From assembly GCF_019749375.1 (NCBI RefSeq), contig NZ_JACWFE010000001.1, positions 248,001 through 312,000 of the forward strand: 64,000 nt of DNA. Direction: 5' to 3'. Origin of the DNA: Bacillus sp. S/N-304-OC-R1 (lineage in GTDB: Bacteria > Bacillota > Bacilli > Bacillales > Cytobacillaceae). This document shows positions 26,343 to 37,441 of the stretch, in pieces; positions within the stretch are counted from its first letter, which is position 1; each line of letters opens with the position of its first letter. The translations under genes and the position numbers were made by a program. The notes under the pieces were generated by a model. That model was given only the letters and a program-made list of their open reading frames with translations. It had not been told where the DNA came from and did not search any database.

Positions 26343-28091
26343 CTAACCTCCCTGCTCTACAAGATCTTCTAGCTGCTGTTGCAAATACATATCCTTATAC
26401 CAGCCACTTTCATTCATTAACTGTTCATGAGTACCTCTTTGTACTATTCTACCTTCATCCAGAACGATAATGAGGTTCGCATGCTGAATGGCACTTAAGC
26501 GATGAGCGGTAATAATGGTCGTTTTTCCTTCCCTATCCTGCCTTAATGCTGATAAAATAGCTTCCTCTGTCTTTGCATCGACTGCAGATAAAGAGTCATC
26601 CAGTATTAATACTTCAGGGTCCATTAATAACGCCCTTGCGATTGAAATTCGCTGCTTTTGCCCTCCAGAAAGGGAAACTCCTCTCTCACCAACGACCGTT
26701 TCGTACCCTTCAGTAAAATAGAGAATATCTTCATGAATATTAGCAAGCCTTGCAGCAGAATAAATCTCTTCAAGCTCTGCGCTCGGATTTGTAAAAGCAA
26801 TATTTTCAGCTACAGTTGCAGAGAATAAGAAATGATCCTGTGGAACGTACCCAATAGCTGATCTTAGCTTTTCAAGCTGATAATGATTTAATGGAATGCC
26901 GGCAAACTTTATTACACCTTCATAGCCTTCAAATTCACGAATTAATAATTTTAACAGCGTCGTTTTACCCGCACCCGTTCTTCCGACGACTCCAAGCGTT
27001 TCCCCTTGCTTCAATTGGAAATGAATATCCGCTAACAGTGGTGTCTTAGCACCTGGATATGTAAATTGGTTTAGATTAAATTCTATATCCCCGCTTGGAA
27101 CAGAATTAATTGCATCTGGCAAATCATAAATATCAACCTTTTCTGTCAAAAGAGCTGTAATACGGTCATTAGAAGCCCGCCCCCTTTCTACTATATTAAA
27201 AAGCCATCCAAAGGCAAGCATAGGCCAAATGAGTAATCCTAAATAGGTTGTGAACGACACTAGTTCACCTATCGTAATATCACCGCTAATAACAAATTTC
27301 GCACCAAAAGCAATGGAGAGAAAAAAAGAAATACCAACAATAATAGAAATCGTTGGATCAAATAATGAATCAATTCGAGCAACTGAAATATTCTTCTGAA
27401 CAACATCTTCAGATTGTCTTCTAAAATCCTCAATATCCTCTTTCTCTTGACCAAAGGTTTTAATAACTTTAATGCCTGTAATACTTTCCTGCGTCTTATC
27501 ATTTAACGCTGAAAATGCCTCTTGTGCCTTATGAAAACGTTTATGAAGCATGGTTCCGTACCAGTTCGTTAAAACAGCCATAAAAGGCATTGGAATTAAA
27601 CTTATTAATGTCAGCTTCCAGCTAATTGTTGCAGCCATGGCAATAATGACAAAACCTCCAGTTGCTAATGAGTCAACGAGAGTCAAAACACCTGAACCCG
27701 CTGTTTGCTGAATTGCTTGAAGATCATTTGTCGCATGTGCCATTAGGTCACCAACCCTTTTTCTTTGATAAAAGGATTGGGACATTGAAGTAAAATGATG
27801 ATACAATTTATTTCTTAAAATTTTTGACAATTTCACTGATGAGCCAAAAATCATAATCCGCCAATAATAGCGTAAAACATACATGAGAAGAGCTGCCCCG
27901 ATTAAAATGCCAAGTAGAAGTACAAGCGTATTAGCAGTTAAGGTTTCATCCTTAACATGATCAACAAATATACCAATTACTTTAGGAGGAACAAGCTGGA
28001 GTAATGCTACAAACAATAACATCAGTATTCCTATTAGGTAGGCCTTCTTTTCTTGCTTAAAAAACCACATTAAATCTAAAAACACTCTCAT
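26343..28091 (-). CDS. ABC exporter half-transporter, degenerate-site partner (YheI/BmrC-like)
   Basis: A 582-residue half-transporter with six helices (about 15-310), Walker A GRTGAGKTT, a canonical signature LSGGQKQ, and Walker B LILDDSLSAVD, where aspartate replaces the catalytic glutamate. In a heterodimer with the next gene product, its LSGGQ completes the working ATP site while its own Walker B forms the weak site with the partner's FSSGQ. NDLQAIQQTAGSGVLTLVDS is close to BmrC/YheI. Gap to the next gene is four bases. Likely drug or lipid export. Confidence 0.88.
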   Translation of the reverse strand: MRVFLDLMWFFKQEKKAYLIGILMLLFVALLQLVPPKVIGIFVDHVKDETLTANTLVLLLGILIGAALLMYVLRYYWRIMIFGSSVKLSKILRNKLYHHFTSMSQSFYQRKRVGDLMAHATNDLQAIQQTAGSGVLTLVDSLATGGFVIIAMAATISWKLTLISLIPMPFMAVLTNWYGTMLHKRFHKAQEAFSALNDKTQESITGIKVIKTFGQEKEDIEDFRRQSEDVVQKNISVARIDSLFDPTISIIVGISFFLSIAFGAKFVISGDITIGELVSFTTYLGLLIWPMLAFGWLFNIVERGRASNDRITALLTEKVDIYDLPDAINSVPSGDIEFNLNQFTYPGAKTPLLADIHFQLKQGETLGVVGRTGAGKTTLLKLLIREFEGYEGVIKFAGIPLNHYQLEKLRSAIGYVPQDHFLFSATVAENIAFTNPSAELEEIYSAARLANIHEDILYFTEGYETVVGERGVSLSGGQKQRISIARALLMDPEVLILDDSLSAVDAKTEEAILSALRQDREGKTTIITAHRLSAIQHANLIIVLDEGRIVQRGTHEQLMNESGWYKDMYLQQQLEDLVEQGG

Positions 28092-28261
28092 CTGTCGATC
28101 CTCCGGAATTATTTTGACTCTTGTTTTCTTACCAATTTCCTAAATTCCTCTGAAGCATAAAAGTTTAGAGAAAGGAAGCGCTTACTATTTGGACCTAAAT
28201 AGTTTATCAAATATTTGAAAAAATAGGAAGATTTAATGATGTAATTAATTATTTTCGAAAA

Positions 28262-28290
28262 TAAAAAAGCACTCATTACTGAGTGCTCGT
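28262..28290 (-). terminator. yneF terminator
   Basis: Perfect stem agcactca / tgagtgct with a TTAC loop; followed by TTTTTTATTTT on the minus strand. It lies directly after the yneF stop. Confidence 0.9.
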
Positions 28291-28296
28291 CCACCA

Positions 28297-28509
28297 TTAC
28301 TTTGTTTGTTTATTCATGGCGTTCATCATTTGATTGATCTTCTTCTGTGAAGGCTTCATACCCATTTGCATCATCATCATTTTTAACATTTGTTCGTTAA
28401 TTGGCGGATTTTTCTTTAGATAGCTCATCATATATTTACGAGCAATGAAAAATCCTAGTGCTATACCAGCAAGAAGTGCTAGGATACCAACTAGAATATA
28501 AGTCCACAT
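28297..28509 (-). CDS. yneF: YneF family membrane protein
   Basis: A 70-residue protein with one N-terminal membrane helix ([19 protein letters not shown]) followed by a basic, methionine-rich cytoplasmic tail containing [21 protein letters not shown], the defining segment of the UPF0154/YneF family. It is widespread in Firmicutes; function unknown. It lies downstream of sirA, as in B. subtilis. Confidence 0.92.
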   Translation of the reverse strand: MWTYILVGILALLAGIALGFFIARKYMMSYLKKNPPINEQMLKMMMMQMGMKPSQKKINQMMNAMNKQTK

Positions 28510-28596
28510 TCAAATTTCCTCCTTCGTGTTGTCTAACATACAGTGTACTAAACCAAAGGCTATTATACAATATTTGCTTTCGAGATTTTATCATTT

Positions 28597-29034
28597 TTAC
28601 ACTAATTTTCTTTCCTTAATCGGTCTTAGCCAGCCGTAGCGGTGATGATCAATGTCAATCGCTAGAAAAGAAGGCTCACTTTTTCGCAATACCTCGAAGA
28701 AAATGGTCTCTGCGTCATAATTTCCATTAGCCTTTAATATTATACAGCGGTCGCTAATTTCAAGTTTTGCACTGCTTCTTTTTCCTATTTCTAAATAATA
28801 TATCCCTTTATGCGCTAAAAAATCTTTATTTCGATACATCTGCTGGTTAATATATTGATGTAGTTTGAGTCCCGGTATCGGCTTTGTGATAAATTGAATT
28901 TGTTTAGCCAGAATGGATTTCATCGCTCCAGCTGCATACTCGAACTCTTGAAATAACTGAAAAAACATTCTCTCCCTGCCAAAATAGTGGGAGGCAAATT
29001 CCTCTTCAATTAAATATAACTGATAGGATCTCAT
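28597..29034 (-). CDS. sirA: Sporulation inhibitor of replication SirA
   Basis: The 145-residue product (MRSYQLYLIEEEFASHYFGRE...) matches SirA (YneE), which binds domain I of DnaA at sporulation onset and blocks new rounds of replication; in B. subtilis it is under Spo0A control. The ATG at 29034 has AAGGAGAGG at ideal spacing; the longer frame from 29088 reads through this site and is not used. It lies between tkt and yneF as in B. subtilis. Confidence 0.88.
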   Translation of the reverse strand: MRSYQLYLIEEEFASHYFGRERMFFQLFQEFEYAAGAMKSILAKQIQFITKPIPGLKLHQYINQQMYRNKDFLAHKGIYYLEIGKRSSAKLEISDRCIILKANGNYDAETIFFEVLRKSEPSFLAIDIDHHRYGWLRPIKERKLV

Positions 29035-29165
29035 CCAAACCTCTCCTTCCGGGACAACCCTGTTTCTTCCTATTATAATAATGGGCACTTAAAGATTGTG
29101 TCTTAAGCCGTCAAAAACAACCACTTTTTTTGTCGAAAATCATTGACTTTTTAGAAAGTTTATAC

Positions 29166-29200
29166 AAAAAAGAAGGATGAACAAAGTTCATCCTTCTTTT
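29166..29200 (-). terminator. tkt terminator
   Basis: Long stem aagaaggatgaac / gttcatccttctt with a three-base loop and a T-tract on the minus strand, ten bases past the tkt stop. Confidence 0.9.
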
Positions 29201-29210
29201 CATAGTAGTT

Positions 29211-31211
29211 CTAGAATAATGCTTTAACTCGCGCAACTACATTTTCAACTGTAAATCCGTATTCTTCAATTATCTTTTCTCCTGGAGCCGATGCACCAAA
29301 TTGATCAATCGCAAGTACATCTCCTTCATCTCCAGCATAGCGATGCCAACCAAGGGAAGCACCCATTTCAATAGCTAATCTTTTCTTCACATCTTTCGGG
29401 ATAACGCTCTCTTTATATTCTTTAGATTGAGCTTCGAAACGATCCCAAGATGGCATACTGATAACAGCAGTTGAAATACCTTCTGCTTCTAATGCTTTTT
29501 GAGCTTCAACCGCTAAGCTTACTTCCGAACCAGAAGCAAGTAATAATGCATCAGCTTTCTCTTTGCTAGCAGCCGAAAGCACGTATGCACCTTTTGAAAC
29601 TCCATCGTATGCTCTATCTTTTGTACCCTTTAATGTTGGAAGATCTTGACGAGTTAGAACAAGAGCTGTTGGCTGATCTGCTGATTCAACAGCAAGCTTC
29701 CATGCAGCTGCTGTTTCATTTCCATCAGCTGGACGGATAACTGAGAGATTAGGCATTGCACGCAATGCTGCTATTTGCTCAATTGGCTCATGTGTCGGAC
29801 CATCTTCTCCAACTGCAATACTATCATGTGTAAATACATATGTTACTGGAAGCTTCATTAATGCAGCCAGACGAATAGCTGGACGTAAGTAGTCAGAGAA
29901 TACGAAGAATGTTCCTCCATATACCTTTATTCCTCCATGTAAAGCCATTCCGTTTAATGCTGCGCCCATTGCAAATTCACGAACACCAAACCAAATATTT
30001 CTGCCATCAAAGCTTTCAGGTGTAAAATCTGAGGCACCTTTGATTAATGTCTTATTTGAACCTGCTAGGTCAGCTGATCCGCCAATAAAAGTAGGCAGGT
30101 TCTTAGCAATGGCATTCAAAGCATCACTCGATGCAGAACGGCTTGCAATTTTCTTTCCTTCTTCATAGACAGGAATATCGTTCGCCCATCCTTGTTTTAG
30201 CTCACCGTTAATTGCATCCTCTAGCTGAGTTGCAAGCTCAGGGTATTCATTTTTATATTGAGTGAAAAGATCATTCCACTCTTTTTCTTTCTTTTGACCT
30301 TGCTCAGCAACTTGTTGTTTGAAATGCTCATATACTTCTTCAGGTACGAAGAAATCTTCTTCAAAAGTCCACTTATATGCTTCTTTCGTTAATTTTAATT
30401 CATCCGCACCAAGAGGAGCACCGTGAACATCTGACTTACCTGACTTATTTGGTGAGCCATAGCCGATAATAGTTTTTACTTCAATAAGAGTTGGACGGCT
30501 TGTATCTTGCTTTGCTTCCTCAATTGCATTTGTAATCTCAGCAAGATCATTTCCATCATTCACTTTTAAGTATTGCCAGCCATATGATTTAAAACGCTGT
30601 TCCACACTTTCAGAGAAAGACTTATCTAAATCTCCATCAAGAGAAATATCATTGGAATCGTAAAGGACTATTAATCTTCCAAGGTTTAAGTGGCCTGCAA
30701 GAGAAGCTGCTTCTGCAGACACACCTTCCATTAAATCTCCGTCCCCGCAAATGCTATATGTATAATGATCAACCAAATTGTAATCACTTTTGTTATAAAC
30801 AGCTGCTAAATGACGCTCAGCCATTGCCATTCCAACAGACATTGCAATACCTTGACCTAGTGGTCCAGTTGTCGCATCTACACCTGGTGTATGACCAAAC
30901 TCTGGATGACCTGGAGTTTTGCTTCCCCATTGTCTAAAATTCTTAATATCATCCATTGTTACATCATAGCCAGATAAATGAAGAAGACTGTATAAAAGCA
31001 TAGAGCCATGTCCTGCAGATAGAACAAAACGGTCACGATTAAACCATTGAGGGTTTTTAGGATTATGGTTCATAAATCGAGTCCATAGTGTATAAGCCAT
31101 TGGTGCTGCTCCCATCGGCATACCTGGGTGACCCGAATTTGCTTTTTCAATTGCATCAATTGATAAAGTACGAATAGAGCTTATCGATAAGGCATCTTTT
31201 TGATCAAACAT
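29211..31211 (-). CDS. tkt: Transketolase
   Basis: A ThDP enzyme of 666 residues that moves two-carbon units in the pentose phosphate pathway. The N-terminal part shows [27 protein letters not shown] and the ThDP motif [33 protein letters not shown]; the middle shows [19 protein letters not shown]; and the C-terminal domain has the usual fold. The ATG at 31211 is preferred: AGAAGGG lies at proper spacing, while the ATG at 31220 directly abuts it. Confidence 0.95.
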   Translation of the reverse strand: MFDQKDALSISSIRTLSIDAIEKANSGHPGMPMGAAPMAYTLWTRFMNHNPKNPQWFNRDRFVLSAGHGSMLLYSLLHLSGYDVTMDDIKNFRQWGSKTPGHPEFGHTPGVDATTGPLGQGIAMSVGMAMAERHLAAVYNKSDYNLVDHYTYSICGDGDLMEGVSAEAASLAGHLNLGRLIVLYDSNDISLDGDLDKSFSESVEQRFKSYGWQYLKVNDGNDLAEITNAIEEAKQDTSRPTLIEVKTIIGYGSPNKSGKSDVHGAPLGADELKLTKEAYKWTFEEDFFVPEEVYEHFKQQVAEQGQKKEKEWNDLFTQYKNEYPELATQLEDAINGELKQGWANDIPVYEEGKKIASRSASSDALNAIAKNLPTFIGGSADLAGSNKTLIKGASDFTPESFDGRNIWFGVREFAMGAALNGMALHGGIKVYGGTFFVFSDYLRPAIRLAALMKLPVTYVFTHDSIAVGEDGPTHEPIEQIAALRAMPNLSVIRPADGNETAAAWKLAVESADQPTALVLTRQDLPTLKGTKDRAYDGVSKGAYVLSAASKEKADALLLASGSEVSLAVEAQKALEAEGISTAVISMPSWDRFEAQSKEYKESVIPKDVKKRLAIEMGASLGWHRYAGDEGDVLAIDQFGASAPGEKIIEEYGFTVENVVARVKALF

Positions 31212-31345
31212 TTGATACATCCCTTCTGCGAGTTATTATTACTCTTCTAATATTAAAGTCAGTGCCTTTCTAATACAACCAATACAATAAAAATAATAAA
31301 AACATTTTATTTCTATGTTTGCCTTAAAAAACAATGTATATGTAA

Positions 31346-31378
31346 AGAAGGAGGATACAATCTCTGTATTTTCCTTCT
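31346..31378 (-). terminator. yneA-yneB-ynzC operon terminator
   Basis: Stem agaaggaggataca / tgtattttccttct (two wobble pairs) right after the ynzC stop, with TTTACATA following on the minus strand. Confidence 0.6.
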
Positions 31379-31388
31379 GCCAAAAATA

Positions 31389-31622
31389 TTAATGTAATGG
31401 ATCCTTGTTCTGAATTGTCTTTAGCTTTTCCGGTGTAACATCATTACCATTTGGATCGATAATGGTAACCCCTTTTAACGTAGTTAACATCGATGAACGA
31501 AATGTTTGTAAATATTCTCTGCGCAGAGCTGATTGCTCTTTTGCTTCGCTTTCAGTTAATCCTACTTCTTTAGCCTTTTTAGCCAGTGCATTTAATCGAT
31601 TTAGTTTCTCTTTTGGCAGCAT
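31389..31622 (-). CDS. ynzC: DUF896 protein YnzC
   Basis: A 77-residue protein with the family signature INRLNALAKKAKEVGLTESEAKEQSALRREYL-like helices and FRSSMLTTLKGVTIIDPNG near the end. In B. subtilis ynzC is the third gene of the LexA-controlled yneA-yneB-ynzC operon; its role is not established. The same order is kept here. Confidence 0.92.
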   Translation of the reverse strand: MLPKEKLNRLNALAKKAKEVGLTESEAKEQSALRREYLQTFRSSMLTTLKGVTIIDPNGNDVTPEKLKTIQNKDPLH

Positions 31623-31760
31623 AGTTTAGCTCCTTTTTTATTTCATTGAATCCATCTGCCATGTTACTAAAAAAGAGTACTTTTGACAAGAAAGGAGCAT
31701 ATAAAAAAACTCGATTCAAAATGAAAAGAGTTTAGCATTAGGTGAAAAATATAAAATAAA

Positions 31761-32760
<1,000 letters not shown>

Positions 32761-32779
32761 TTTAGAAACACCTCTTTTA

Positions 32780-32858
32780 GAATGTATGTTCGCGTTTGTT
32801 GTTTTTATTATAAACCGAACATTTGTTTCGTGTCAACAATTATTCGAACTTATGTTTG
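32780..32858. promoter_or_regulatory. Three LexA (SOS) boxes between yneA and lexA
   Basis: Boxes fitting CGAAC-N4-GTTYG occur at 32780-32792 (reverse CGAACATACATTC), 32816-32829 (CGAACATTTGTTTC) and 32845-32858 (CGAACTTATGTTTG). They lie where LexA should repress both its own gene and the yneA operon. Confidence 0.85.
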
Positions 32859-32916
32859 TACTATATGGTAAGTAGTGCTATAATTAAGGAAAGAAAATCA
32901 TAAGAGGTGTGATTGG

Positions 32917-33540
32917 ATGGCGAAATTATCTAAAAGGCAGCAGGATATTTTAAATTTTATTAAAGATGAAGTAAGACAAAAAGGTTATCCACCATCTGTA
33001 AGAGAGATTGGCGAAGCAGTAGGACTGGCCTCAAGCTCTACTGTACACGGCCATCTTGCTAGATTAGAAAGTAAAGGATTAATTCGAAGAGACCCTACAA
33101 AGCCAAGAGCGATTGAAATATTAGATTTAGAAAATAATATACAAACTCCTGATTACAAAATTGTGAATGTTCCAATTGTCGGTAAAGTTACTGCTGGCCA
33201 GCCGATAACAGCTATTGAAAATGTTGAAGACTATTTTCCATTGCCCGAAAGACTCGCTCCAGATCCCGAGCACGTTTTTATGCTTGAGATTATGGGAGAA
33301 AGTATGATTGAAGCAGGAATATTAGATGGAGACTATGTCATTGTAAAGCAGCAAAAGACTGCAAATAATGGCGACATAATTGTTGCCATGACTGAGGATG
33401 ATGAAGCAACCGTGAAAAGATTTTTCAAGGAGAAGGATTACATTCGGCTTCAGCCAGAAAACTCTACAATGGAACCAATAATACTTCGTAATGTCTCCAT
33501 TTTAGGAAAAGTTATTGGGGTTTATCGTCACATTCATTAA
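32917..33540 (+). CDS. lexA: SOS repressor LexA
   Basis: The 207-residue repressor has an N-terminal winged helix ([26 protein letters not shown]), the self-cleavage site Ala93-Gly94 (KVTAGQP) and the catalytic pair Ser129 (MGESM) and Lys167 (ATVKRF). RecA filaments on single-stranded DNA trigger cleavage and release the SOS genes. AGAGGTG precedes the ATG. It is autoregulated through the adjacent boxes. Confidence 0.97.
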   Translation: MAKLSKRQQDILNFIKDEVRQKGYPPSVREIGEAVGLASSSTVHGHLARLESKGLIRRDPTKPRAIEILDLENNIQTPDYKIVNVPIVGKVTAGQPITAIENVEDYFPLPERLAPDPEHVFMLEIMGESMIEAGILDGDYVIVKQQKTANNGDIIVAMTEDDEATVKRFFKEKDYIRLQPENSTMEPIILRNVSILGKVIGVYRHIH

Positions 33541-33550
33541 GTAGGTATCA

Positions 33551-33576
33551 AGCAGACATATATTGTCTGCTTTTTC
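33551..33576 (+). terminator. lexA terminator
   Basis: Perfect stem agcagaca / tgtctgct followed by TTTTTCT. Confidence 0.85.
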
Positions 33577-33770
33577 TATTAATATTTATATAGAAAGAAT
33601 TAGTTTTTCAATTTAATAGGAAAAATATGAGTTCTCTACTACATATATTTCCGCAAATTGGATATTTATACACATTCTAATTATTGGAATTTTCTATAAA
33701 ATAGTAATACACCCAGAATCAACCTAAGGTCGCTCTAAAAAAATTTTCGACTTTAGGAGGTGAAGTCCAA

Positions 33771-34061
33771 ATGTATTTGAACATTTTCTTCGCTGTTTTG
33801 ATTGGTGGATTAGTCGGTGCGGCAGGGCATATTAGAAAAGAAGGCAGAATTATTAAGCCTCGGAAAACAAAAAAGTTTATTTATCTTGGTTTTTTGGAAG
33901 AAGTTATTTTAGGTGGACTTGCTGCAGCTTGTTTTGTCACTTTTTCTGAGCCTGACTCAACATTAAAAGTTGTCTCGCTTTCTATTATCGCAGGTTTAGG
34001 CGGAGACACACTGCTAAGATGTCTTGAAATTTTAAAGATACGGGAAAAGGACCAGAATTAA
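33771..34061 (+). CDS. DUF4257 membrane protein
   Basis: A 96-residue protein with two hydrophobic segments (5-22 and 43-62), a glycine-rich start (FFAVLIGGLVGAAGHIRKEG) and basic linker KPRKTKKFIY. This matches the DUF4257 pattern seen next to glnA or lexA in Bacillus. Function unknown. AGGAGGTGA lies at good spacing before the ATG and a terminator follows, so it is a single-gene unit. Confidence 0.75.
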   Translation: MYLNIFFAVLIGGLVGAAGHIRKEGRIIKPRKTKKFIYLGFLEEVILGGLAAACFVTFSEPDSTLKVVSLSIIAGLGGDTLLRCLEILKIREKDQN

Positions 34062-34075
34062 GTAAGTGGAATTAT

Positions 34076-34110
34076 ATATCCCCGCTTAAGTTAAGCGAGG
34101 ATATTTTCTT
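34076..34110 (+). terminator. DUF4257 gene terminator
   Basis: atatccccgctt pairs with aagcgaggatat (one mismatch) around a five-base loop, followed by TTTCTT. Confidence 0.7.
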
Positions 34111-34160
34111 GAGATTTGATATGATATACAACCATGTGAATAACGGTAAAGAGTTCTTCG

Positions 34161-34197
34161 ATAAAAAACCGCTAGAGCCTAATACTCTAGCGGTTTT
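34161..34197 (-). terminator. glnRA operon terminator
   Basis: Thirteen-base stem aaaaccgctagag / ctctagcggtttt after the glnA stop; followed by TTATC on the minus strand with the T-run in the stem end. Confidence 0.9.
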
Positions 34198-34202
34198 GAA
34201 TA

Positions 34203-35537
34203 TTAATACATCGTCATATACTGCTCGCGCTCCCATGGATGTACTTGCGTACGGAACATATCCCATTCGATCTCTTTTGCTTCTACAAAGTGTTCAAAAA
34301 TATGTCCGCCTAAAGCAGAAACAATGACTTCGTTTGCTTTTAGCTTATCAAGAGCCTCAGCTAAAGTTGATGGTAGATCATCAATACCTTCAGCCATCCT
34401 CTCCTCTTTGCTCATTACATAAATATTACGGTCAACAGATGCTGGTGGAACTAGGCTATTTTTTATGCCATCTAATCCTGCTTTTAATAAGACGGCCATT
34501 GCCAAATAAGGGTTAGCTGCTGGATCTACACTACGAACCTCTACACGTGTGCTCACTCCTCTTGAAGATGGGATACGCACTAGCGGTGAACGATTCTGAG
34601 CTGACCAAGCTACATAGCATGGTGCTTCATACCCTGGTACTAAACGCTTGTATGAGTTAACTGTTGGATTCGTAACAGCTGTAAACCCGATGGAATGCTT
34701 AAGGATTCCAGCGATAAACTGTCTTGCATAATCACTTAATTGCAGTTCTCCTTTTTCATCAAAGAATGCATTTTTCCCTTCTTTAAATAGAGACACATTG
34801 CAGTGCATCCCTGAACCTGCTACACCAAATAATGGCTTTGGCATAAAGGTTGCATGCAATCCGTGTTTACGGGCAATTGTTTTTACAACAAGTTTAAATG
34901 TTTGAATTTGGTCACATGCAGTTAAGGCATCTGCATATTTGAAATCTATTTCATGCTGTCCTGGTGCGACTTCATGGTGGGAAGCTTCAATTTCAAATCC
35001 CATCTCTTCCAGTTCAAGAACGATATCACGGCGGCAATTTTCACCAAGATCAGTTGGAGCAAGGTCAAAGTAGCCACCATTATCATTTAGCTCTAATGAA
35101 GGATCTCCGTTCTGATCAAGTTTAAATAAGAAGAATTCTGGCTCAGGTCCAAGATTAAAATCAGTAAAGCCCATTTCTTCCATTTCTATTAGAATTCGCT
35201 TTAAATTATTACGAGGATCCCCTTGGAATGGTGTGCCATCTGCATTATGAATATCACAAATTAAGCGGGCAACCTTTCCCTTTTCAGCTGTCCATGGAAA
35301 AACAACCCATGTATCAAGATCCGGGAATAAATACATGTCAGATTCTTCAATCCGAACAAAGCCTTCAATGGAAGAACCATCAAACATCATTTTGTTATCT
35401 AGCGCTTTATCTAGTTGGCTAATTGGAATTTCAACGTTTTTAATCGTCCCTAAAATATCAGTAAACTGCAGGCGAATAAATTTAACGTTTTGTTCATCTG
35501 AAATTCTTTTAATGTCTTCTTTGGTGAATTTTGCCAT
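34203..35537 (-). CDS. glnA: Glutamine synthetase, type I alpha
   Basis: The 444-residue enzyme makes glutamine from glutamate and ammonia. Visible are [18 protein letters not shown], the metal and ammonia-site motif [18 protein letters not shown] and the ATP motif NRSPLVRIP. The length and lack of an adenylylation loop fit the Bacillus GSI-alpha type that is feedback-inhibited and moonlights as a regulator of TnrA and GlnR. The ATG at 35537 has AAGGAGG nine bases upstream; the longer frame is rejected. It is co-transcribed with glnR 35 bases upstream. Confidence 0.96.
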   Translation of the reverse strand: MAKFTKEDIKRISDEQNVKFIRLQFTDILGTIKNVEIPISQLDKALDNKMMFDGSSIEGFVRIEESDMYLFPDLDTWVVFPWTAEKGKVARLICDIHNADGTPFQGDPRNNLKRILIEMEEMGFTDFNLGPEPEFFLFKLDQNGDPSLELNDNGGYFDLAPTDLGENCRRDIVLELEEMGFEIEASHHEVAPGQHEIDFKYADALTACDQIQTFKLVVKTIARKHGLHATFMPKPLFGVAGSGMHCNVSLFKEGKNAFFDEKGELQLSDYARQFIAGILKHSIGFTAVTNPTVNSYKRLVPGYEAPCYVAWSAQNRSPLVRIPSSRGVSTRVEVRSVDPAANPYLAMAVLLKAGLDGIKNSLVPPASVDRNIYVMSKEERMAEGIDDLPSTLAEALDKLKANEVIVSALGGHIFEHFVEAKEIEWDMFRTQVHPWEREQYMTMY

Positions 35538-35572
35538 AATTTGGTTCCTCCTTAGTTGTATAAACAAAACCG

Positions 35573-35971
35573 TTAATGGAAAAAACGGTTCATATTCACT
35601 TGATGGGATGCTGGTAAATTAAATCTGCCTGCCTGCACAATTTCCTTGCGCAAATGTCTTCTAATTTCATCATTGGACAGCTCTCGTTCTGCTTTTTCAT
35701 CCTTAAATGAAAGTACCGTATTCCGATGATTGATTGCAAATAGCTGTTTGATTCCAGCCATGTTTACTCCTTGATCGATTAGATCCTTAATTTCTAGGAG
35801 CTTATCAATATCATTTAGAGAAAACATTCTTCTGTTGCCATCGGTTCTAGCTGGAGAAATCAATTGGTGCTCCTCATAGTATCGAATTTGACGTGCAGTC
35901 AATTCAGTAAGCTGCATGACGGGACCAATTGGGAAAAGCGGCATGGAACGACGTATCTTGCTTCCAGTCAC
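35573..35971 (-). CDS. glnR: Nitrogen regulator GlnR (MerR family)
   Basis: A 132-residue MerR-type repressor. The N-terminal domain reads [30 protein letters not shown], the usual helix-turn-helix plus wing; the tail ends in NRFFH as in GlnR, where the C-terminus senses feedback-inhibited glutamine synthetase. The start is GTG at 35971 with GGGAGGAG at good spacing; the nearby ATG is in another frame. Operators for itself lie upstream at 36061-36100. Confidence 0.95.
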   Translation of the reverse strand: MTGSKIRRSMPLFPIGPVMQLTELTARQIRYYEEHQLISPARTDGNRRMFSLNDIDKLLEIKDLIDQGVNMAGIKQLFAINHRNTVLSFKDEKAERELSNDEIRRHLRKEIVQAGRFNLPASHQVNMNRFFH

Positions 35972-36060
35972 TCATTTCTCCTCCCTTATCATTTTCTAAA
36001 ATGCAAAGTTTCTAGGTTTTAAAACCTTTATTCTTAATTACAAAAATAAATATAACTTAA

Positions 36061-36100
36061 TGTTAGGTTTATTGTCAATATCATGTTAGGTTTTCTAACA
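36061..36100 (-). promoter_or_regulatory. GlnR/TnrA operators before glnR
   Basis: A perfect match to TGTNA-N7-TNACA lies at 36084-36100 (TGTTA, GGTTTTC, TAACA). A half-site copy (TGTTAGGTTTATTGTCA) lies at 36061-36077, spaced by about two helical turns. This fits the autoregulated glnRA promoter with two operators. Confidence 0.8.
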
Positions 36101-36117
36101 TGATATTTTTAAAATAA

Positions 36118-36142
36118 TAAAGAACAGCATTTTAATTGCTGT
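36118..36142 (-). terminator. Terminator after ynbB
   Basis: Stem acagca / tgctgt with extension g-c, followed by TTCTTTATTATTTT on the minus strand. Confidence 0.7.
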
Positions 36143-36159
36143 CCTTAGTATGTCACTTC

Positions 36160-37428
36160 TTAAATATGAATTAATCCCTTTTCTATCAGTCCATTAATTG
36201 CAATACAAACGGCTATTTTTACGTGTGAATAAGTTAGCCCTCCTTGTACATATGCAACATATGGTGGCCTAATAGGGCCATCGGCTGAAAGCTCAATGCT
36301 GGCGCCTTGAACGAAAGCTCCTGCTGCCATGATTACCTCATCATTATATCCAGGCATCGCACTTGGGTATGGTGTGACGTGAGAATTAATTGGGGCAGCA
36401 TATTGGATCGCTTGGCAAAAGGCAATCATTTTTTCCCGGTCATCAAATTGCACAGACTGAATTAAATCTGTCCTCTTTGCATTCCATTTAGGTGAGGAGT
36501 TCATTCCTAATCTTTCTAGTAATGCGGAAGTAAATACAGCACCTTTTAATGCTTGTCCTACAATATGAGGGGCTAAGAAAAAGCCCTGATACATTTCCTG
36601 AAGGCTATATAGTGATGCACCTGCTTCAGCCCCAATTCCTGGTGACGTCATTCGGTATGAACACGCTTCTACCCATTTTTCCTTGCCGACTATATAGCCG
36701 CCTGTCTTCGCAAGTCCGCCTCCAGGATTTTTAATAAGGGAACCCGCCATTAAATCTGCTCCAACATGGCATGGCTCCTTATCCTCAACAAACTCTCCAT
36801 AGCAGTTATCAACGAACACAACTACATCTGATTTAATTTCTTTGACAAACTGTATCATTTCCTCAATTTGTGCAATGGTAAAGGATGGTCTTGTTGCATA
36901 CCCTTTTGAACGCTGAATCCCAATCATTTTCGTATGAGGCTTAATGGCTTTTGCTACAGCATCATAATCAATATTGCCTTCCTGATTTAAATCCACTGTA
37001 TTATATGAAATACCGAATTCCTTTAATGAGCCTATCCCATTGCCTCTTAGTCCAACAATTTCTTCTAATGTGTCATAAGGCTTGCCTGTTATGTAAAGCA
37101 GTTCATCCCCTGGACGAAGCACTCCGAATAAAGCAATCGAGATAGCGTGGGTTCCAGAAATAATTTGCGGTCTTACGACGGCTGCTTCACCCCCGAACAC
37201 CTCTGCATAAATCCTTTCCAGTGTATCTCGGCCAATATCATCGTAGCCATACCCGGTCGTTGGAATAAAATGAGAATCGCTTACTTTATTATTCTGAAAG
37301 CTGTTTAAAACACGAAATTGATTTTCGTCAATTTTTTTGTCAATTGCTTGTAATATATTTGTAATTTGCTGTTCAACCTCATTTACAATTGGCTGCAGCT
37401 TTTCCCCATTTGATAACTGTTGAAACAT
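36160..37428 (-). CDS. ynbB: YnbB, methionine gamma-lyase/aluminium resistance family PLP protein
   Basis: A 422-residue type-I PLP protein. FIPTTGYGYDDIGRDTLERIYAEVFGGE and RPQIISGTHAIS are its N-terminal signatures; VFVDNCYGEFVE binds the cofactor ring and GSLIKNPGGGLAKTGGYIVG carries the PLP lysine. The family is labelled aluminium resistance or methionine gamma-lyase, but its real reaction is unclear. It lies 13 bases after hflX, in the order known from B. subtilis. Confidence 0.9.
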   Translation of the reverse strand: MFQQLSNGEKLQPIVNEVEQQITNILQAIDKKIDENQFRVLNSFQNNKVSDSHFIPTTGYGYDDIGRDTLERIYAEVFGGEAAVVRPQIISGTHAISIALFGVLRPGDELLYITGKPYDTLEEIVGLRGNGIGSLKEFGISYNTVDLNQEGNIDYDAVAKAIKPHTKMIGIQRSKGYATRPSFTIAQIEEMIQFVKEIKSDVVVFVDNCYGEFVEDKEPCHVGADLMAGSLIKNPGGGLAKTGGYIVGKEKWVEACSYRMTSPGIGAEAGASLYSLQEMYQGFFLAPHIVGQALKGAVFTSALLERLGMNSSPKWNAKRTDLIQSVQFDDREKMIAFCQAIQYAAPINSHVTPYPSAMPGYNDEVIMAAGAFVQGASIELSADGPIRPPYVAYVQGGLTYSHVKIAVCIAINGLIEKGLIHI

Positions 37429-37441
37429 GTTGTTCTCCTAC

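Noticed and set aside
28109..28297. Minus-strand frame of 62 codons between yneF and the ABC exporter
   Set aside because: It runs through the perfect yneF terminator, has no ribosome site and looks unlike protein.
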